Assembly: GCF_014851915.1 (NCBI RefSeq)
Contig: NZ_JACVAP010000004.1
Span: forward strand, 124,001 to 188,000
From: Xanthomonas sp. XNM01
GTDB lineage: Bacteria > Pseudomonadota > Gammaproteobacteria > Xanthomonadales > Xanthomonadaceae
Direction of reading: 5' to 3'
Length of the DNA: 64,000 nt
The position numbers and the translations under genes were made by a program. Positions within the stretch are counted from its first letter, which is position 1. Each line of letters opens with the position of its first letter. The notes below the pieces were generated by a model, which made no database searches, was not told the DNA's origin, and was given only the letters and a program-made list of their open reading frames with translations. Of this stretch, positions 9,243 through 18,141 are shown in pieces.

Positions 9243-10277
9243 ATGTCCGATTCCCTGCCCGAGCCGTCCCAGACCCTGATGTTCCGCGAGGCCGCGGAGA
9301 CCGCCGACGTGGTCGCGGCGCAGTTCCAGCGCAACCGCGACACCATCGCCGCGCTGGCCGCCCGGCTGCGCTCCGCGCCGCCGCCGTTCGTGGCGACCTG
9401 CGCGCGCGGCAGCTCCGATCACGCCGCCACCTACGCCAAGTACCTGTTCGAAACAGGCGCAGGCTGCGTGACCGCGTCGCTGTCGCCATCGGTCGGTTCG
9501 ATCTACAACGCGCCGCTGCGGCTGCGCGATGCGCTGTTCATCGCGATCTCGCAGTCGGGCAAGAGCCCGGATCTGCTGCGCAACGCCGAGGCCGCGCGCG
9601 CGGCCGGCGCGCACGTGGTCGCGCTGGTCAACGTCGAGGACGCGCCGCTGGCGGCGCTGGCCGATACCGTGATCCCGCTGGGCGCGGGCCCGGAAAAGAG
9701 CGTGGCCGCGACCAAGAGCTACCTGGCCTCGCTGGCGGCGATCGCGCAGCTGGCCGCGCACTGGACCGGCGATGCGGCGTTGCTTGGCGCGCTCGACCGC
9801 CTGCCCGACAGCCTGCGCGCGGCCTGGGCGTCGGACTGGAGCGCGCTGACCGACGGGCTGGTCGATGCGCACAATCTGTTCGTGCTCGGCCGTGGTCCGG
9901 GCCTGGCCGCCGCGCAGGAGGCGGCGCTGAAGTTCAAGGAGACCTGCGGCCTGCACGCCGAGGCCTACAGTTCGGCCGAGGTCAAACACGGGCCGATGGC
10001 GCTGGTCGGCGCCGGCTTCCCGGTGCTGGCATTCGCCCAGCCCGATGGCATCGGCGAGGGCACCGGCGCGCTGGCCGCCGAGTTCCACGCGCGCGGTGCG
10101 CAGGTGTGGCTGGCCGGGCAGGGCGGCGACCTGCCGCTGGCCCAGGCGCCGCATCCGGCGCTGGCGCCGCTGCTGACCGTGCAGAGCTTCTACCGCGCGA
10201 TCAACGCGCTGGCGCTGCGCCGCGGGCACAACCCCGACCTGCCGCCGCATCTGAACAAGGTCACGGAGACGGTGTGA
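9243..10277 (+). CDS. nagB-II: SIS-type glucosamine-6-phosphate deaminase (NagB-II)
   Basis: The 344-residue cytoplasmic protein has two tandem sugar-isomerase (SIS) domains. The first holds TCARGSSDHAATYAKYLFE and AISQSGKSPDLL, and the second VLGRGPGLAAAQEAALKFKE and a Glu-rich LHAEAYSSAEVKHGP stretch, as in the isomerase half of GlmS. It lacks the glutaminase half, so it is the NagB-II/AgaS-like form, which converts GlcN-6-phosphate to fructose-6-phosphate and ammonia. Its stop overlaps the start of nagA by one base (TGATG), so the two are probably translationally coupled. Confidence 0.88.
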   Translation: MSDSLPEPSQTLMFREAAETADVVAAQFQRNRDTIAALAARLRSAPPPFVATCARGSSDHAATYAKYLFETGAGCVTASLSPSVGSIYNAPLRLRDALFIAISQSGKSPDLLRNAEAARAAGAHVVALVNVEDAPLAALADTVIPLGAGPEKSVAATKSYLASLAAIAQLAAHWTGDAALLGALDRLPDSLRAAWASDWSALTDGLVDAHNLFVLGRGPGLAAAQEAALKFKETCGLHAEAYSSAEVKHGPMALVGAGFPVLAFAQPDGIGEGTGALAAEFHARGAQVWLAGQGGDLPLAQAPHPALAPLLTVQSFYRAINALALRRGHNPDLPPHLNKVTETV

Positions 10278-11428
10278 TGGCCAGCGTCGCCCTGCTCAAT
10301 GCCCGCATCCTGTTCGACGACGGCTTCCGCGACGACCGGGCGCTGCTGATCGAGGGCGGCCGCATCGCCGCGGTGCTGGCACCGGACCAGGCGCGCGCGC
10401 GCGCCGACGCCGTGCAGGACCTCGGCGGCGGCACCCTGCTGCCCGGCTTCATCGACGCGCAGGTCAACGGCGGCGGCGGGGTGCTGTTCAACAACGACAC
10501 CAGCGTCGCCGCGATCGCGGCGATCGGCCGTGCGCACCGGCGCTTCGGTACCACCGGCTTTCTGCCGACCCTGATCAGCGACGACGCCGAGGTGATGGCG
10601 CGCGCGGTCGAGGCCACCGGCGCGGCGATCGCCGCCGGCGTTCCCGGGGTGCTCGGCATCCACCTGGAAGGGCCGTACATCGCGCCGGCGCGCAAGGGCA
10701 CGCACGATGCGGGCAAGTTCCGCGTGCCCGATGCCGACGAAGTGGCGATGGCCACCGCGCTGCGCGGTGGCATCACCCTGATCACGCTGGCCCCCGAGCA
10801 GGTGCCGGCCGACACCATCCGCGCGATGGTCGCGCGCGGTGCGATCGTCGTCGCCGGGCATACCGCCGCCACCTACGAACAAACGCGTGCCGGCCTCGCG
10901 GCCGGCCTCAGCGGCTTCACCCATCTGTACAACGCGATGTCGCCGCTGCAGGGCCGCGAGCCCGGCGCGGTCGGCGCGGCGCTGGAGGATGCGGACAGCT
11001 GGTGCGGCGTCATCGTCGACGGCGTGCACGTGCACCCGGCCAGCCTGCGCGTGGCGCTGGCGGCCAAGCCGCGCGGCAAGCTGTTCCTGGTGACCGATGC
11101 GATGCCGATGGTGGGCGCGGACGATCCGGCCTTCGCGCTGTACGGCGAAACGATCACCGCGGTCGATGGCGTGGTCCGCAACGCCGCCGGCGCACTGGCC
11201 GGCTCGGCGCTGGACATGGCCACCGCGGTGCGCAACTGCGTGCAGCTGCTGCATCTGCCGCTGGACGAAGCCGCGCGCATGGCCTCGACCTACCCGGCGC
11301 GGTTCCTGGGCATCGCCGACCGTCGCGGGCGCATCGCCGAAGGCCTGCAGGCCGACCTGGTGCTGCTGGACGACGCGTTCGGGGTGCGTGCGACCTGGAT
11401 CGATGGCGTGCGCGAGGACGTGGCGTGA
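10277..11428 (+). CDS. nagA: N-acetylglucosamine-6-phosphate deacetylase
   Basis: This 383-residue amidohydrolase removes acetate from GlcNAc-6-phosphate in the cytoplasm. Family signatures are HLEGPYIAPARKGTHD (metal-binding Glu), GHTAATYEQ and THLYNAMSPLQGREPG (metal-binding His residues), and VTDAMPMVG, which carries the catalytic Asp. The ATG at 10277 overlaps the nagB-II stop. With the permease, a kinase and NagB-II it completes the route GlcNAc to GlcNAc-6-P to GlcN-6-P to fructose-6-P. Confidence 0.94.
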   Translation: MASVALLNARILFDDGFRDDRALLIEGGRIAAVLAPDQARARADAVQDLGGGTLLPGFIDAQVNGGGGVLFNNDTSVAAIAAIGRAHRRFGTTGFLPTLISDDAEVMARAVEATGAAIAAGVPGVLGIHLEGPYIAPARKGTHDAGKFRVPDADEVAMATALRGGITLITLAPEQVPADTIRAMVARGAIVVAGHTAATYEQTRAGLAAGLSGFTHLYNAMSPLQGREPGAVGAALEDADSWCGVIVDGVHVHPASLRVALAAKPRGKLFLVTDAMPMVGADDPAFALYGETITAVDGVVRNAAGALAGSALDMATAVRNCVQLLHLPLDEAARMASTYPARFLGIADRRGRIAEGLQADLVLLDDAFGVRATWIDGVREDVA

Positions 11429-11441
11429 GCGTGGCATCGGC

Positions 11442-12542
11442 ATGCCGGCTGTGCCATCGCGGACGGTGAGCAGCCCGCGTGCGGCCCGGTTCGCCTCGGT
11501 CGACGCGCTGCGTGGCCTGACCGTCGCGGCGATGCTGCTGGTCAACAACCCGGGCGACTGGGGCCATGTCTACCCGTTGCTGCTGCATGCCGACTGGCAT
11601 GGCTGCACGCCGACCGACCTGGTGTTTCCGTTCTTTCTCGGCATCGTCGGTGTCTCGATCGCGCTTGGCGTGGTGCCGCGGCTGGAAGCAGGCGGCGATC
11701 GCGCCGCGCTGATGCGCGGAGTCGCAGTGCGCGCACTGCGCATCGTGGCGGTCGGGCTGCTGCTGCACCTGCTGGCCTGGTGGCTGCTCGACCGGCCGGG
11801 CTTCCGCCCCTTCGGCGTGCTGCAGCGGATCGGTCTGTGCGTCCTGCTGGCCGGCGCAGCCGCGCTGTGGCTGCGCCCGCGCATGCAGTGGTGGCTGCTG
11901 GCGGCACTGCTGCTGGGTTACTGGGCGCTGCTCGCCATCGGCGCAAGCTACGCGCCCTATGCCAACCTGCCGAGCCGGGTCGACGACGCGCTGCTCGGCC
12001 CGTGGCTGTACCAGCACGATCCGCCGACCGGTCGCGGCCAGGATCCCGAAGGCCTGCTCAGCACGCTGGGCGCGCTGGCGACGACGCTGCTCGGCCTGCG
12101 CGCCGGCGACTGGCTGCGGCGTGGCCGCCTGTCGCGGTTGTGGGTGGGCGCTGCAGCGGCGTTGCTGCTGGGCCTGCTGTGGTCGGCCTGGCTGCCCTGG
12201 AACAAGGCGCTGTGGACGCCGTCCTATGTGCTGTGGAGCAGCGGCTGGCTGCTGCTGACGCAGGCGGCCGCGCACGTGCTGATCGACCGGCGCGGCTGGC
12301 CGGCGCTCGGCCGCAGTTTCGGCGTCAATGCGATCGCCGCGTTCGCCGGCTCGGCGCTGATGGTCTACGTGTTCGCCGCGCTCGGTTGGTGGGCGCCGAT
12401 CTACCGGATCGGGTTCGCCGGCTGGATGACGCCGCTGGCGGGCCCGTCTCTGCCGTCGCTGGCGTTTGCGCTGGCCTTCGTCGGTGTGTGGTGGCTGATC
12501 GTGCGCTGGATGGACCGGCGCGGCTGGCACCTGAAGATCTGA
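11442..12542 (+). CDS. nagX: NagX-like multi-spanning membrane protein (DUF5009/HGSNAT-like)
   Basis: The 366-residue integral membrane protein starts with RFASVDALRGLTVAAMLLVNN, the opening of the family related to heparan-alpha-glucosaminide N-acetyltransferase. It continues with TDLVFPFFLGIVGVSIALG and about ten hydrophobic helices, ending in a WWLIVRWMDRRG motif. Such genes are frequently linked to GlcNAc catabolism and are thought to act on transport or acetylation of amino sugars at the inner membrane, but the reaction in bacteria is not settled. The start is uncertain: ATG 11442 was chosen over GTG 11451 and GTG 11466; none has a strong ribosome-binding site. It is the last gene of the operon. 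Confidence 0.82.
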   Translation: MPAVPSRTVSSPRAARFASVDALRGLTVAAMLLVNNPGDWGHVYPLLLHADWHGCTPTDLVFPFFLGIVGVSIALGVVPRLEAGGDRAALMRGVAVRALRIVAVGLLLHLLAWWLLDRPGFRPFGVLQRIGLCVLLAGAAALWLRPRMQWWLLAALLLGYWALLAIGASYAPYANLPSRVDDALLGPWLYQHDPPTGRGQDPEGLLSTLGALATTLLGLRAGDWLRRGRLSRLWVGAAAALLLGLLWSAWLPWNKALWTPSYVLWSSGWLLLTQAAAHVLIDRRGWPALGRSFGVNAIAAFAGSALMVYVFAALGWWAPIYRIGFAGWMTPLAGPSLPSLAFALAFVGVWWLIVRWMDRRGWHLKI

Positions 12543-12800
12543 CGGGCTCCGGTGCCTGCCGGTGCGCGGACGGTGCTGTGCCGATCGCGCAGCCGGTCCG
12601 GTTGTGGCCAGTGCGCAGTCGTCGGTCCGGTATCGCCCGTCGCGGTGCAGGCCGGCATCGGTGGCCGTCCCGGTCGAGCCGCCTGTCCCACGACATTGCG
12701 ATGCGCCTGTGCCGTCACCTCGCCCGACACCGACGTGTGCGCCGTCTTCCGCCGGGCCTAGTCGCGCCACTGGATCGGCGTCCTCGCGGTGCCACGCCGA

Positions 12801-12837
12801 TCGACAGGGACGACGACGCGCGCGTCCCTATCGTCGA
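12801..12837 (-). terminator. Stem-loop overlapping the stop of the ECF sigma gene
   Basis: A 7-bp stem (12806-12812 with 12823-12829) is extended by a further 5-bp pair (12801-12805 with 12833-12837) across a 3-base bulge. It overlaps the sigma-factor stop codon and lies between convergent genes, so it may end the sigma operon. No T-run is visible. Confidence 0.35.
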
Positions 12838-14090
12838 CACGCCGCCGCACGTGCCTCCAGCAGTGCACGCTCGCGTGCGTTGCCGGTCATCGCCGCCGCA
12901 CGCGTGAATTCGACGCATGCCTCGTCGATTCTGCCGAGCCTGCACAGCAGGTCGCCGCGCACGCTGGGCAGCAGGTGATAACCGGCCAGCTTCGCGTCGT
13001 CGCGCAGCGCGTCGACCAGCGGCAGCGCGGCGGCCGGCCCGTTGGCCATCGCGACGGCGACGGCACGGTTGAGTTCGACCACGGGCGAGGGCGTCACCTG
13101 GGCCAGTGCCCCGTACAGCGCGACGATGCGCGTCCAGTCGGTGGCCTCGGCGGTGGTGGCGCGCGCGTGGCAGGCGGCGATCGCGGCCTGCAGCGCATAG
13201 GGGCCCGACGCGCCGCCCAGCCGTCCCGCCTGCGCCAGCGCCTCCAGCCCGCGACCGATCAGCAGGCGATCCCAGCGCGACCGGTCCTGCTCCAGCAGCA
13301 GCACCGGCGTGCCGTCCGCCGCGACCCGCGCATGCTGGCGCGAGGCCTGCAGTTCCATCAGTGCGAGCAGACCGAACACCTCGGGCTCCTGCGGCATCAA
13401 CCCGGCCAGGACCCGGCCCAGGCGCAGCGCTTCCTCGCACAGCGCCGGCCGCATCCAGTCCTCGCCGCTGCTCGCCGCATAGCCCTCGTTGAAGACCAGG
13501 TAGATCACGCCGAGCACGGCCGAGAGCCGCCCGGGCAGTTCCTCGCGCCGCGGGATCTCGAACGATACCTGCGCGTCGGCCAGGGTGCGCTTGGCGCGCA
13601 CGATGCGCTGGGCGATGGTCGGCTCGCTGGTCAGGAACGCATGCGCGATCTCGCCGGTCTCCAGCCCACCGAGCAGGCGCAGTGTCAGCGCGACCCGCGA
13701 CTCGGCCGGCAGCACCGGATGGCAGGCGATGAACATCAATCGCAGCAGGTCGTCGCCGACGGTGTCGTCGAGCAGTTCGTCGCCGCGCGCATCCGCATCG
13801 CGCTGCCACTGCTCGAGTTCCCAGGCCAACTCCACGTGCTTGTGCTCGCGCAGCTGCAGGTGGCGCAGGCGGTCGATCGCACGGTTGCGGGCGGTGGTCA
13901 TCAGCCAGGCTCCGGGATTGTCCGGCACGCCGGTGTCGGGCCATTTCTCCAGCGCCGCCACCAGCGCGTCCTGCGCGAACTCCTCGGCCAGGCCGACATC
14001 GCGCACGATGCGGACCAGGCCGGCGATCAGGCGCGCCGACTCCATCCGCCAGACCGCGTCGATGCTGCGATGGATGTCGTGTCCGCTCAT
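12828..14090 (-). CDS. ECF42-type RNA polymerase sigma factor with C-terminal extension
   Basis: The 420-residue protein has a sigma-70 region 2 in about residues 20-90 (AEEFAQDALVAALEKWP, PGAWLMTTARNRAIDRLR) and a region 4 helix-turn-helix in about 120-175 (RLLGGLETGEIAHAFLTSEP, IAQRIVRAKRTL). A long helical, TPR-like extension of roughly 235 residues follows, which is the hallmark of the ECF42 group. ECF42 factors need this extension for activity and have no classical anti-sigma factor; none is encoded here. The gene is the last of a leftward group behind two VOC proteins and a DGPF/YciI protein, the standard partner of ECF42. A matching promoter lies upstream of the DGPF gene. Confidence 0.9.
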   Translation of the reverse strand: MSGHDIHRSIDAVWRMESARLIAGLVRIVRDVGLAEEFAQDALVAALEKWPDTGVPDNPGAWLMTTARNRAIDRLRHLQLREHKHVELAWELEQWQRDADARGDELLDDTVGDDLLRLMFIACHPVLPAESRVALTLRLLGGLETGEIAHAFLTSEPTIAQRIVRAKRTLADAQVSFEIPRREELPGRLSAVLGVIYLVFNEGYAASSGEDWMRPALCEEALRLGRVLAGLMPQEPEVFGLLALMELQASRQHARVAADGTPVLLLEQDRSRWDRLLIGRGLEALAQAGRLGGASGPYALQAAIAACHARATTAEATDWTRIVALYGALAQVTPSPVVELNRAVAVAMANGPAAALPLVDALRDDAKLAGYHLLPSVRGDLLCRLGRIDEACVEFTRAAAMTGNARERALLEARAAACRR

Positions 14091-14142
14091 GCGCGGCGAT
14101 CACAGCATCGACACGGCGACGCGGCAAGTGCCGCGCACGGAC

Positions 14143-14556
14143 TCATGCGGCCCCCGGCGCCGCTCCCGGATCCATGTGGAAGGGCTCCCACTGGTGTCCG
14201 TCCAGATCGGCGAAGCTCTGCTGGTACATGAAGCCCAGGTCGCGCGGCGGCTGGGTGACGCTGGCGCCGGCGCCCACCGCGCTGGCCACCAGCGCATCGA
14301 CCTCGGCGCGGCTGTCCAGCTGCAGCGCCAGCAGCACTTCGGTCTGCCTGGTCGCGTCGCTGATCGGCTTGCCGCCGGTGAAGCCGCCGAAGAACGGTTC
14401 GACCAGCAGCATCACGGAGATGCTGTCGGAGACGATCATGCAGGTGGCGTTCTCGTCGGTGAAATCCGGATTGAAGCTGAAGCCGAGCGCGGTGAAGAAG
14501 TCGACCGAGCGCTGCAGGTTCCTGACCGGCAGGTTGACGTAGATCTGACGTGCCAT
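14143..14556 (-). CDS. VOC-family (glyoxalase/bleomycin-resistance-like) protein
   Basis: The 137-residue protein shows the paired beta-alpha-beta-beta-beta units of the vicinal-oxygen-chelate fold, opening with IYVNLPVRNLQRSVDFFTALGF and closing with DLGFMYQQSFADLDGHQWEPF, whose Asp-Gly-His resembles the metal-binding end of the second unit. The start at 14556 has GAGGA upstream. It lies 52 bases before the sigma gene in the same direction. Whether it is an enzyme or a binding protein cannot be told from sequence. Confidence 0.85.
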   Translation of the reverse strand: MARQIYVNLPVRNLQRSVDFFTALGFSFNPDFTDENATCMIVSDSISVMLLVEPFFGGFTGGKPISDATRQTEVLLALQLDSRAEVDALVASAVGAGASVTQPPRDLGFMYQQSFADLDGHQWEPFHMDPGAAPGAA

Positions 14557-14630
14557 GCGGGTGTCCTCGGGAAAGGGGGGACGCGGTCGCGTCGTTCGTG
14601 GTCGATCGGGCGTGGCGGGTGCCGCGTCCG

Positions 14631-15059
14631 TCAGGGCTGGCAGGGGTCGGAGCAGTTGACCATCCACGGCACGCCGAAGCGGTCGACCAGCATCGCGTAG
14701 CACTTCGCCCAGAAGGTCTGCTGCAGCGGCATCTCGATGCGCTGCGCGCCGTCGGCCAGCACCGCATAGACCTGCTCGGCCTCGTCCGGGGTGTCCACGT
14801 GCAGCACCACGTAGGCCCCCTTGATGCCTTCATGGGGCGCCTCGCCGAGGCCATCGCTGCCCATCAGCAGCGCGCCGCGCAGGTCGAGACAGGCATGCAT
14901 GACCCGGTCGCGGTCGCCCGGGGCAATGTCCGGACCTGCGCCGGGCGGCATCCCGCCGAACGTGGACAGCGTCTGCAGCGTCGCCCCGAGGTGCCGCACG
15001 TAATGGTCGAAGGCCTGGCGGCAGGTGCCGTCGAACAGCAGGTAGGCGTTGAGCGTCAT
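14631..15059 (-). CDS. PhnB-like VOC protein
   Basis: The 142-residue protein begins NAYLLFDGTCRQAFDHYVRHLG and ends FWAKCYAMLVDRFGVPWMVN, the pattern of the PhnB-like (3-demethylubiquinone methyltransferase-like) branch of the VOC superfamily. AGGAGA precedes the start at 15059. It is the second gene after the ECF42-like promoter. PhnB-like and DGPF proteins recur beside ECF42 sigma factors; their biochemical role is not established. Confidence 0.86.
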   Translation of the reverse strand: MTLNAYLLFDGTCRQAFDHYVRHLGATLQTLSTFGGMPPGAGPDIAPGDRDRVMHACLDLRGALLMGSDGLGEAPHEGIKGAYVVLHVDTPDEAEQVYAVLADGAQRIEMPLQQTFWAKCYAMLVDRFGVPWMVNCSDPCQP

Positions 15060-15086
15060 GGCGTCGTTCTCCTGGATGCGGGCGGC

Positions 15087-15512
15087 TCAGCCGCGGTCGG
15101 CCAGCTGGTCGCGCAGACGTCGTTCCTGCTCGCGCAGTTCCGGCGTGAACTCGGCGCCGAAGTCGTCCTCCTCGAACACCGGACGGATCTCGATCTCGCT
15201 GTCCTCCGGATGTGGATTCGGGCAGCGTCGCGCCCACTCGATCGCTTCGTCCATCGAGCGCACCTGCCAGAGCCAGAAACCGGCGACCAGTTCCTTGGTC
15301 TCCGCGAACGGCCCGTCGATCACGGTCCGGCTGCTGCCGGAAAAGCGCACCCGCACGCCTTTCGAGCTTGGATGCAGGCCTTCGCCCGCCAGCATCACGC
15401 CGGCCTTGACCAGTTCATCGTTGAAGCGGCCCATGTCGGCAAGCAGCTGCTCGCTGGGCATCACACCCGCCTCGGAACCGGGGGCCGCCTTCACCATCAC
15501 CATCACGCGCAT
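15087..15512 (-). CDS. YciI/DGPF-domain protein
   Basis: The 141-residue protein starts MRVMVMVKAAPGSEAGVMPS and contains IDGPFAETKELVAGFWLWQV, the DGPF motif of the YCII-related family, followed by EAIEWARRCPNP. A strong AGGAGA site precedes ATG 15512; an in-frame start further upstream would run through the candidate promoter. DGPF proteins are the characteristic companions of ECF42 sigma factors, and this is the first gene after the ECF42-like promoter. Its molecular function is unknown. Confidence 0.88.
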   Translation of the reverse strand: MRVMVMVKAAPGSEAGVMPSEQLLADMGRFNDELVKAGVMLAGEGLHPSSKGVRVRFSGSSRTVIDGPFAETKELVAGFWLWQVRSMDEAIEWARRCPNPHPEDSEIEIRPVFEEDDFGAEFTPELREQERRLRDQLADRG

Positions 15513-15571
15513 GTCCGTTCTCCTGGGTCGCGGCCCGATCGGCGGGATGCCTGCCGGGCTCATGGTGGGAC

Positions 15572-15598
15572 GACGGGCGGGCGACCGCGGAATCGACA
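15572..15598 (-). promoter_or_regulatory. Candidate ECF42-dependent promoter
   Basis: Read on the minus strand, TGTCGA (15598-15593) is followed after 17 bases by CGTC (15575-15572), 60 bases upstream of the DGPF start codon. As I recall it, the ECF42 promoter consensus is TGTCGA at -35 and CGA/TC at -10, so the match is essentially exact. It would make the DGPF-VOC-VOC-sigma operon autoregulated and leave the DUF1428 gene outside it. Confidence 0.6.
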
Positions 15599-15639
15599 CG
15601 GCCGGTCGGCGCCTGACGACCGGCACGGCGCGGAGAGGG

Positions 15640-15996
15640 TCAGAACGTCACGATCGGCTTGAAGCCGCCATGCAGCATGCGCGATGGCTGGAACGGCATG
15701 TTCTCCGGCCCCATCGCCGCGACCCGCGGATCGCCCAGGACCTCGGCATTGACCTGCTGGCGGTGGGCGCGCGAGCGGTACAGGATCCAGGAGAACACCA
15801 CGACCTCGTCCGGCCCGGCCTGGACCGCCTTCGGAAACGAGACCGCCCCATCGGGAGCGAGATCGTCGGCGACCGCTTCCAGGTACTGCAGCGCGCCATA
15901 CTCCATCCAGATCCGGCCGGCCCGGCGCGCGAGCCGGCGGTACTCGCGCAGGCGGTCGCGCGGGACCGGCACCAGGAATCCGTCCATGTAGGCCAT
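15640..15996 (-). CDS. DUF1428 family protein
   Basis: The 118-residue protein opens MAYMDGFLVPVPRDRLREYR and carries FSWILYRSRAHRQQVNAEVL and the C-terminal MLHGGFKPIV, the signature of the DUF1428 (YbaA-like, dimeric ferredoxin-like fold) family. AGGAG lies upstream of ATG 15996. It runs in the same direction as the sigma operon, 128 bases ahead of the DGPF gene, with the candidate ECF42 promoter between them. It shares the general alpha-beta-barrel theme of its neighbours, but no activity is known. Confidence 0.88.
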   Translation of the reverse strand: MAYMDGFLVPVPRDRLREYRRLARRAGRIWMEYGALQYLEAVADDLAPDGAVSFPKAVQAGPDEVVVFSWILYRSRAHRQQVNAEVLGDPRVAAMGPENMPFQPSRMLHGGFKPIVTF

Positions 15997-16467
15997 TGCG
16001 GGGTCTCCTGTCCGTTGCGGGCGGACGATGCCCTGACCGGCGGGACAGCGACATCGTGGGGCAGCATGCGCCCGGGCGCGTGTACCCGATGTCGGGCGCG
16101 GGGTGTGGGCATGCGGCGCAGCGGTGCGTGATCGGCCGCTGCCGCAGTGCGGCTGGCCCGGCCAGGCATGGCGGAGTGCGATGACGCCGGAGCGTGCGGT
16201 GTGCGGCGCCACCGCGCCGCATCTGCAGTGCGTCGATGGCGCAGGACCAGCGTGCGGATCGCGTCCGCCGCGCGGCGCGCACGCCGGATGTCGTGGTCCG
16301 CAGCGTGATCCGGCCGTGTGGATTCGTCTGTCGGTGCGTCGGCCGTCAGCGGGTGGATCGCGTCGTGGACGCACCGCTGGCGATCTTCCTGCGGACAGCG
16401 TCGGGGCCCGGGCTTCCGCCTGTTCCATCCGCATGCATGCGGCCATGCGCTGCATGCGCGCCTGCGA
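15997..16467. other. Intergenic stretch between DUF1428 gene and cca
   Basis: About 470 bases of GC-rich sequence without a convincing gene on either strand. It should contain the promoter of the DUF1428 gene, but I could not pick one out; a TGTCG at about 16055-16051 on the minus strand is followed by CGTC only after 20 bases, a poor match to the ECF42 form. Confidence 0.5.
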
Positions 16468-17712
16468 TCAGGGCGGATCGGGGCGCCGCAGCGTGCGGGC
16501 CGCGCCGATCGCGGCGATCCGTGCCTTGCGCAGGGCGGTGCCGATGGCCGGGCCGCTCAGGCCCTGCGCGGCCAGGTCGCGCGCGTTCACGGCGCAGGCC
16601 GCGGCGTGCAGCCGCACCAGTTCCGGGCCCTGCGGATAGGCGGCGTCCTCGCTGCCGGTGCGGCCGCGCTTGTCGGCCTCGCAAACCAGCGCCAGCTGGG
16701 CCACGCGCTGCGGCCGGCGGAACGCGTCGCAGCGTTCCAGCAGTTCGTGCACGGTGGCATCGCGCAGCTCGGCCAGGCGATGCACGTTCAGATGTTCGCG
16801 GCAGGCGAGCTGGGCCAGCTGCCGGTGCTCGGTCGGGATCTTCAGCCGCTCGCACAGCGCGGCCAGCGGTTTCAGGCCGGCGCCTTCGTGGCCGATGTGG
16901 CGCGGCAGCACGTGCGCTGGCGTCAGCGCCTTGCCCAGGTCGTGGGTCAGCGCGGCGAAGCCGATCAGGTCGTCGCCCGGCGCGAGCCGCGCGGCCATGT
17001 CGCTGACCAGCTGCTGGTGGATGCCGGTATCGACTTCCGGGTGGTACTCGGCGCGCTGCGGCACGCCGTACAGCGCATCGACCTCGGGCAGGATCGCGGC
17101 CAGCGCGCCGGCGTCGTGCAGCGTGGACAGGAAGGCCGATGGCTGCTTCGCCACCAGCGCCTTGCGCAGCTCCTGCCAGATGCGCTCGGGCACCAGCGCG
17201 TCGAGTTCGCCACTGGCCGCCATCCGGCGCATGAGCTCCATGGTTTCGGGGGCGACCGTGAATCCCAGCGGGGCCAGCCGCGCCATGAAGCGTGCCGCGC
17301 GCAGCACCCGCAGCGGATCCTCGGCGAAGGCCGGGCCGACGTGGCGCAGCACGCGCTGTTCGATGTCGCGCACGCCGCCATACGGGTCGACGATGCGGCC
17401 GTCGTCCTCGTCGCGGGCGATGGCGTTGATGGTGAAGTCGCGGCGCTGCAGGTCGTCTTCCAGCGTCACCGACGGATCGGCATCGACGACGAATCCCCGG
17501 TAGCCGCGGCCGCTCTTGCGCTCGGTGCGGGCCAGCGCGTGCTCCTCGTGCGTCTGCGGATGCAGGAACACCGGGAAATCGCGGCCGATGGCGGTGTAGC
17601 CGAGCGCTTCCATCTGCGCCTGGCTGGCGCCGACCACGACCCAGTCGCGGTCGCCGGCCGGCAGGCCGAGCAGTTCATCGCGGATCGCACCACCGACGAG
17701 ATAGGTCTTCAT
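16468..17712 (-). CDS. cca: Multifunctional CCA tRNA nucleotidyltransferase
   Basis: The 414-residue enzyme adds or repairs the 3' CCA of tRNAs. The head domain shows [12 protein letters not shown] and GDRDWVVVG (nucleotidyltransferase Asp residues), then [10 protein letters not shown] and [16 protein letters not shown]. An HD-phosphohydrolase domain follows with [11 protein letters not shown], giving the phosphatase and 2',3'-phosphodiesterase activities of the gammaproteobacterial Cca. ATG 17712 fits the family N-terminus and lies 6 bases after TACGAT, so the mRNA may be leaderless. No operon partners are evident. Confidence 0.94.
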   Translation of the reverse strand: MKTYLVGGAIRDELLGLPAGDRDWVVVGASQAQMEALGYTAIGRDFPVFLHPQTHEEHALARTERKSGRGYRGFVVDADPSVTLEDDLQRRDFTINAIARDEDDGRIVDPYGGVRDIEQRVLRHVGPAFAEDPLRVLRAARFMARLAPLGFTVAPETMELMRRMAASGELDALVPERIWQELRKALVAKQPSAFLSTLHDAGALAAILPEVDALYGVPQRAEYHPEVDTGIHQQLVSDMAARLAPGDDLIGFAALTHDLGKALTPAHVLPRHIGHEGAGLKPLAALCERLKIPTEHRQLAQLACREHLNVHRLAELRDATVHELLERCDAFRRPQRVAQLALVCEADKRGRTGSEDAAYPQGPELVRLHAAACAVNARDLAAQGLSGPAIGTALRKARIAAIGAARTLRRPDPP

Positions 17713-18141
17713 CCGGGCATCGTAACGTGCCGCGTGGCGGCGTCCTGCATGAAAAGGGGCCGGCGATGCAGTGGGTCGTTGCGTTCGGCGATCGGTTGCG
17801 ACCGGCGGACGGCGCGATCGCACGCCACCCGGCTGGCAGCGTTGCGCGTCTGGAAAGAGCGGGCGTCAGCGGCCCGGGAGCAGGAGCAGGCGGGCCAGGC
17901 GCGATCTCCGCTCGGGTTCCAGCCCCGCGATCTCCGGCGTGCCGCGTGATCGGCACGGCAGGCTGTCGGATCCCGTGCGGGCAAGCCGGATCGCGTGTGG
18001 TGCCGTCATGGCGGACACCGCGCCGGTCATCGCCCCCATCGGCTCGGAAGAAACGCGGAACGCCGGCTCAACGTGGCACGGCATGGCGATGCATCCGGCC
18101 TGCAGCGGTGCGGCCCGTGGCGGCTGCGCTTCCGGTGCCGG
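17713..18141. other. Intergenic stretch between cca and slt
   Basis: About 430 bases without a supported gene. Its left end holds the cca promoter; I see no terminator-like stem after the transglycosylase stop at 18142. Confidence 0.5.
17719..17724 (-). promoter_or_regulatory. -10 element of cca (leaderless type)
   Basis: TACGAT on the minus strand ends 6 bases before the cca ATG, so transcription would start at the A of the start codon. No good -35 box is visible. Confidence 0.45.

Noticed and set aside
12543-12800. Possible small genes between the convergent nagX-like and ECF42 sigma genes
   Set aside because: All frames give basic low-complexity translations without plausible starts; treated as intergenic.
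16021-16060. A second ECF42 promoter before the DUF1428 gene
   Set aside because: The best match has TGTCGC and a 20-base spacer to CGTC, outside the expected form.
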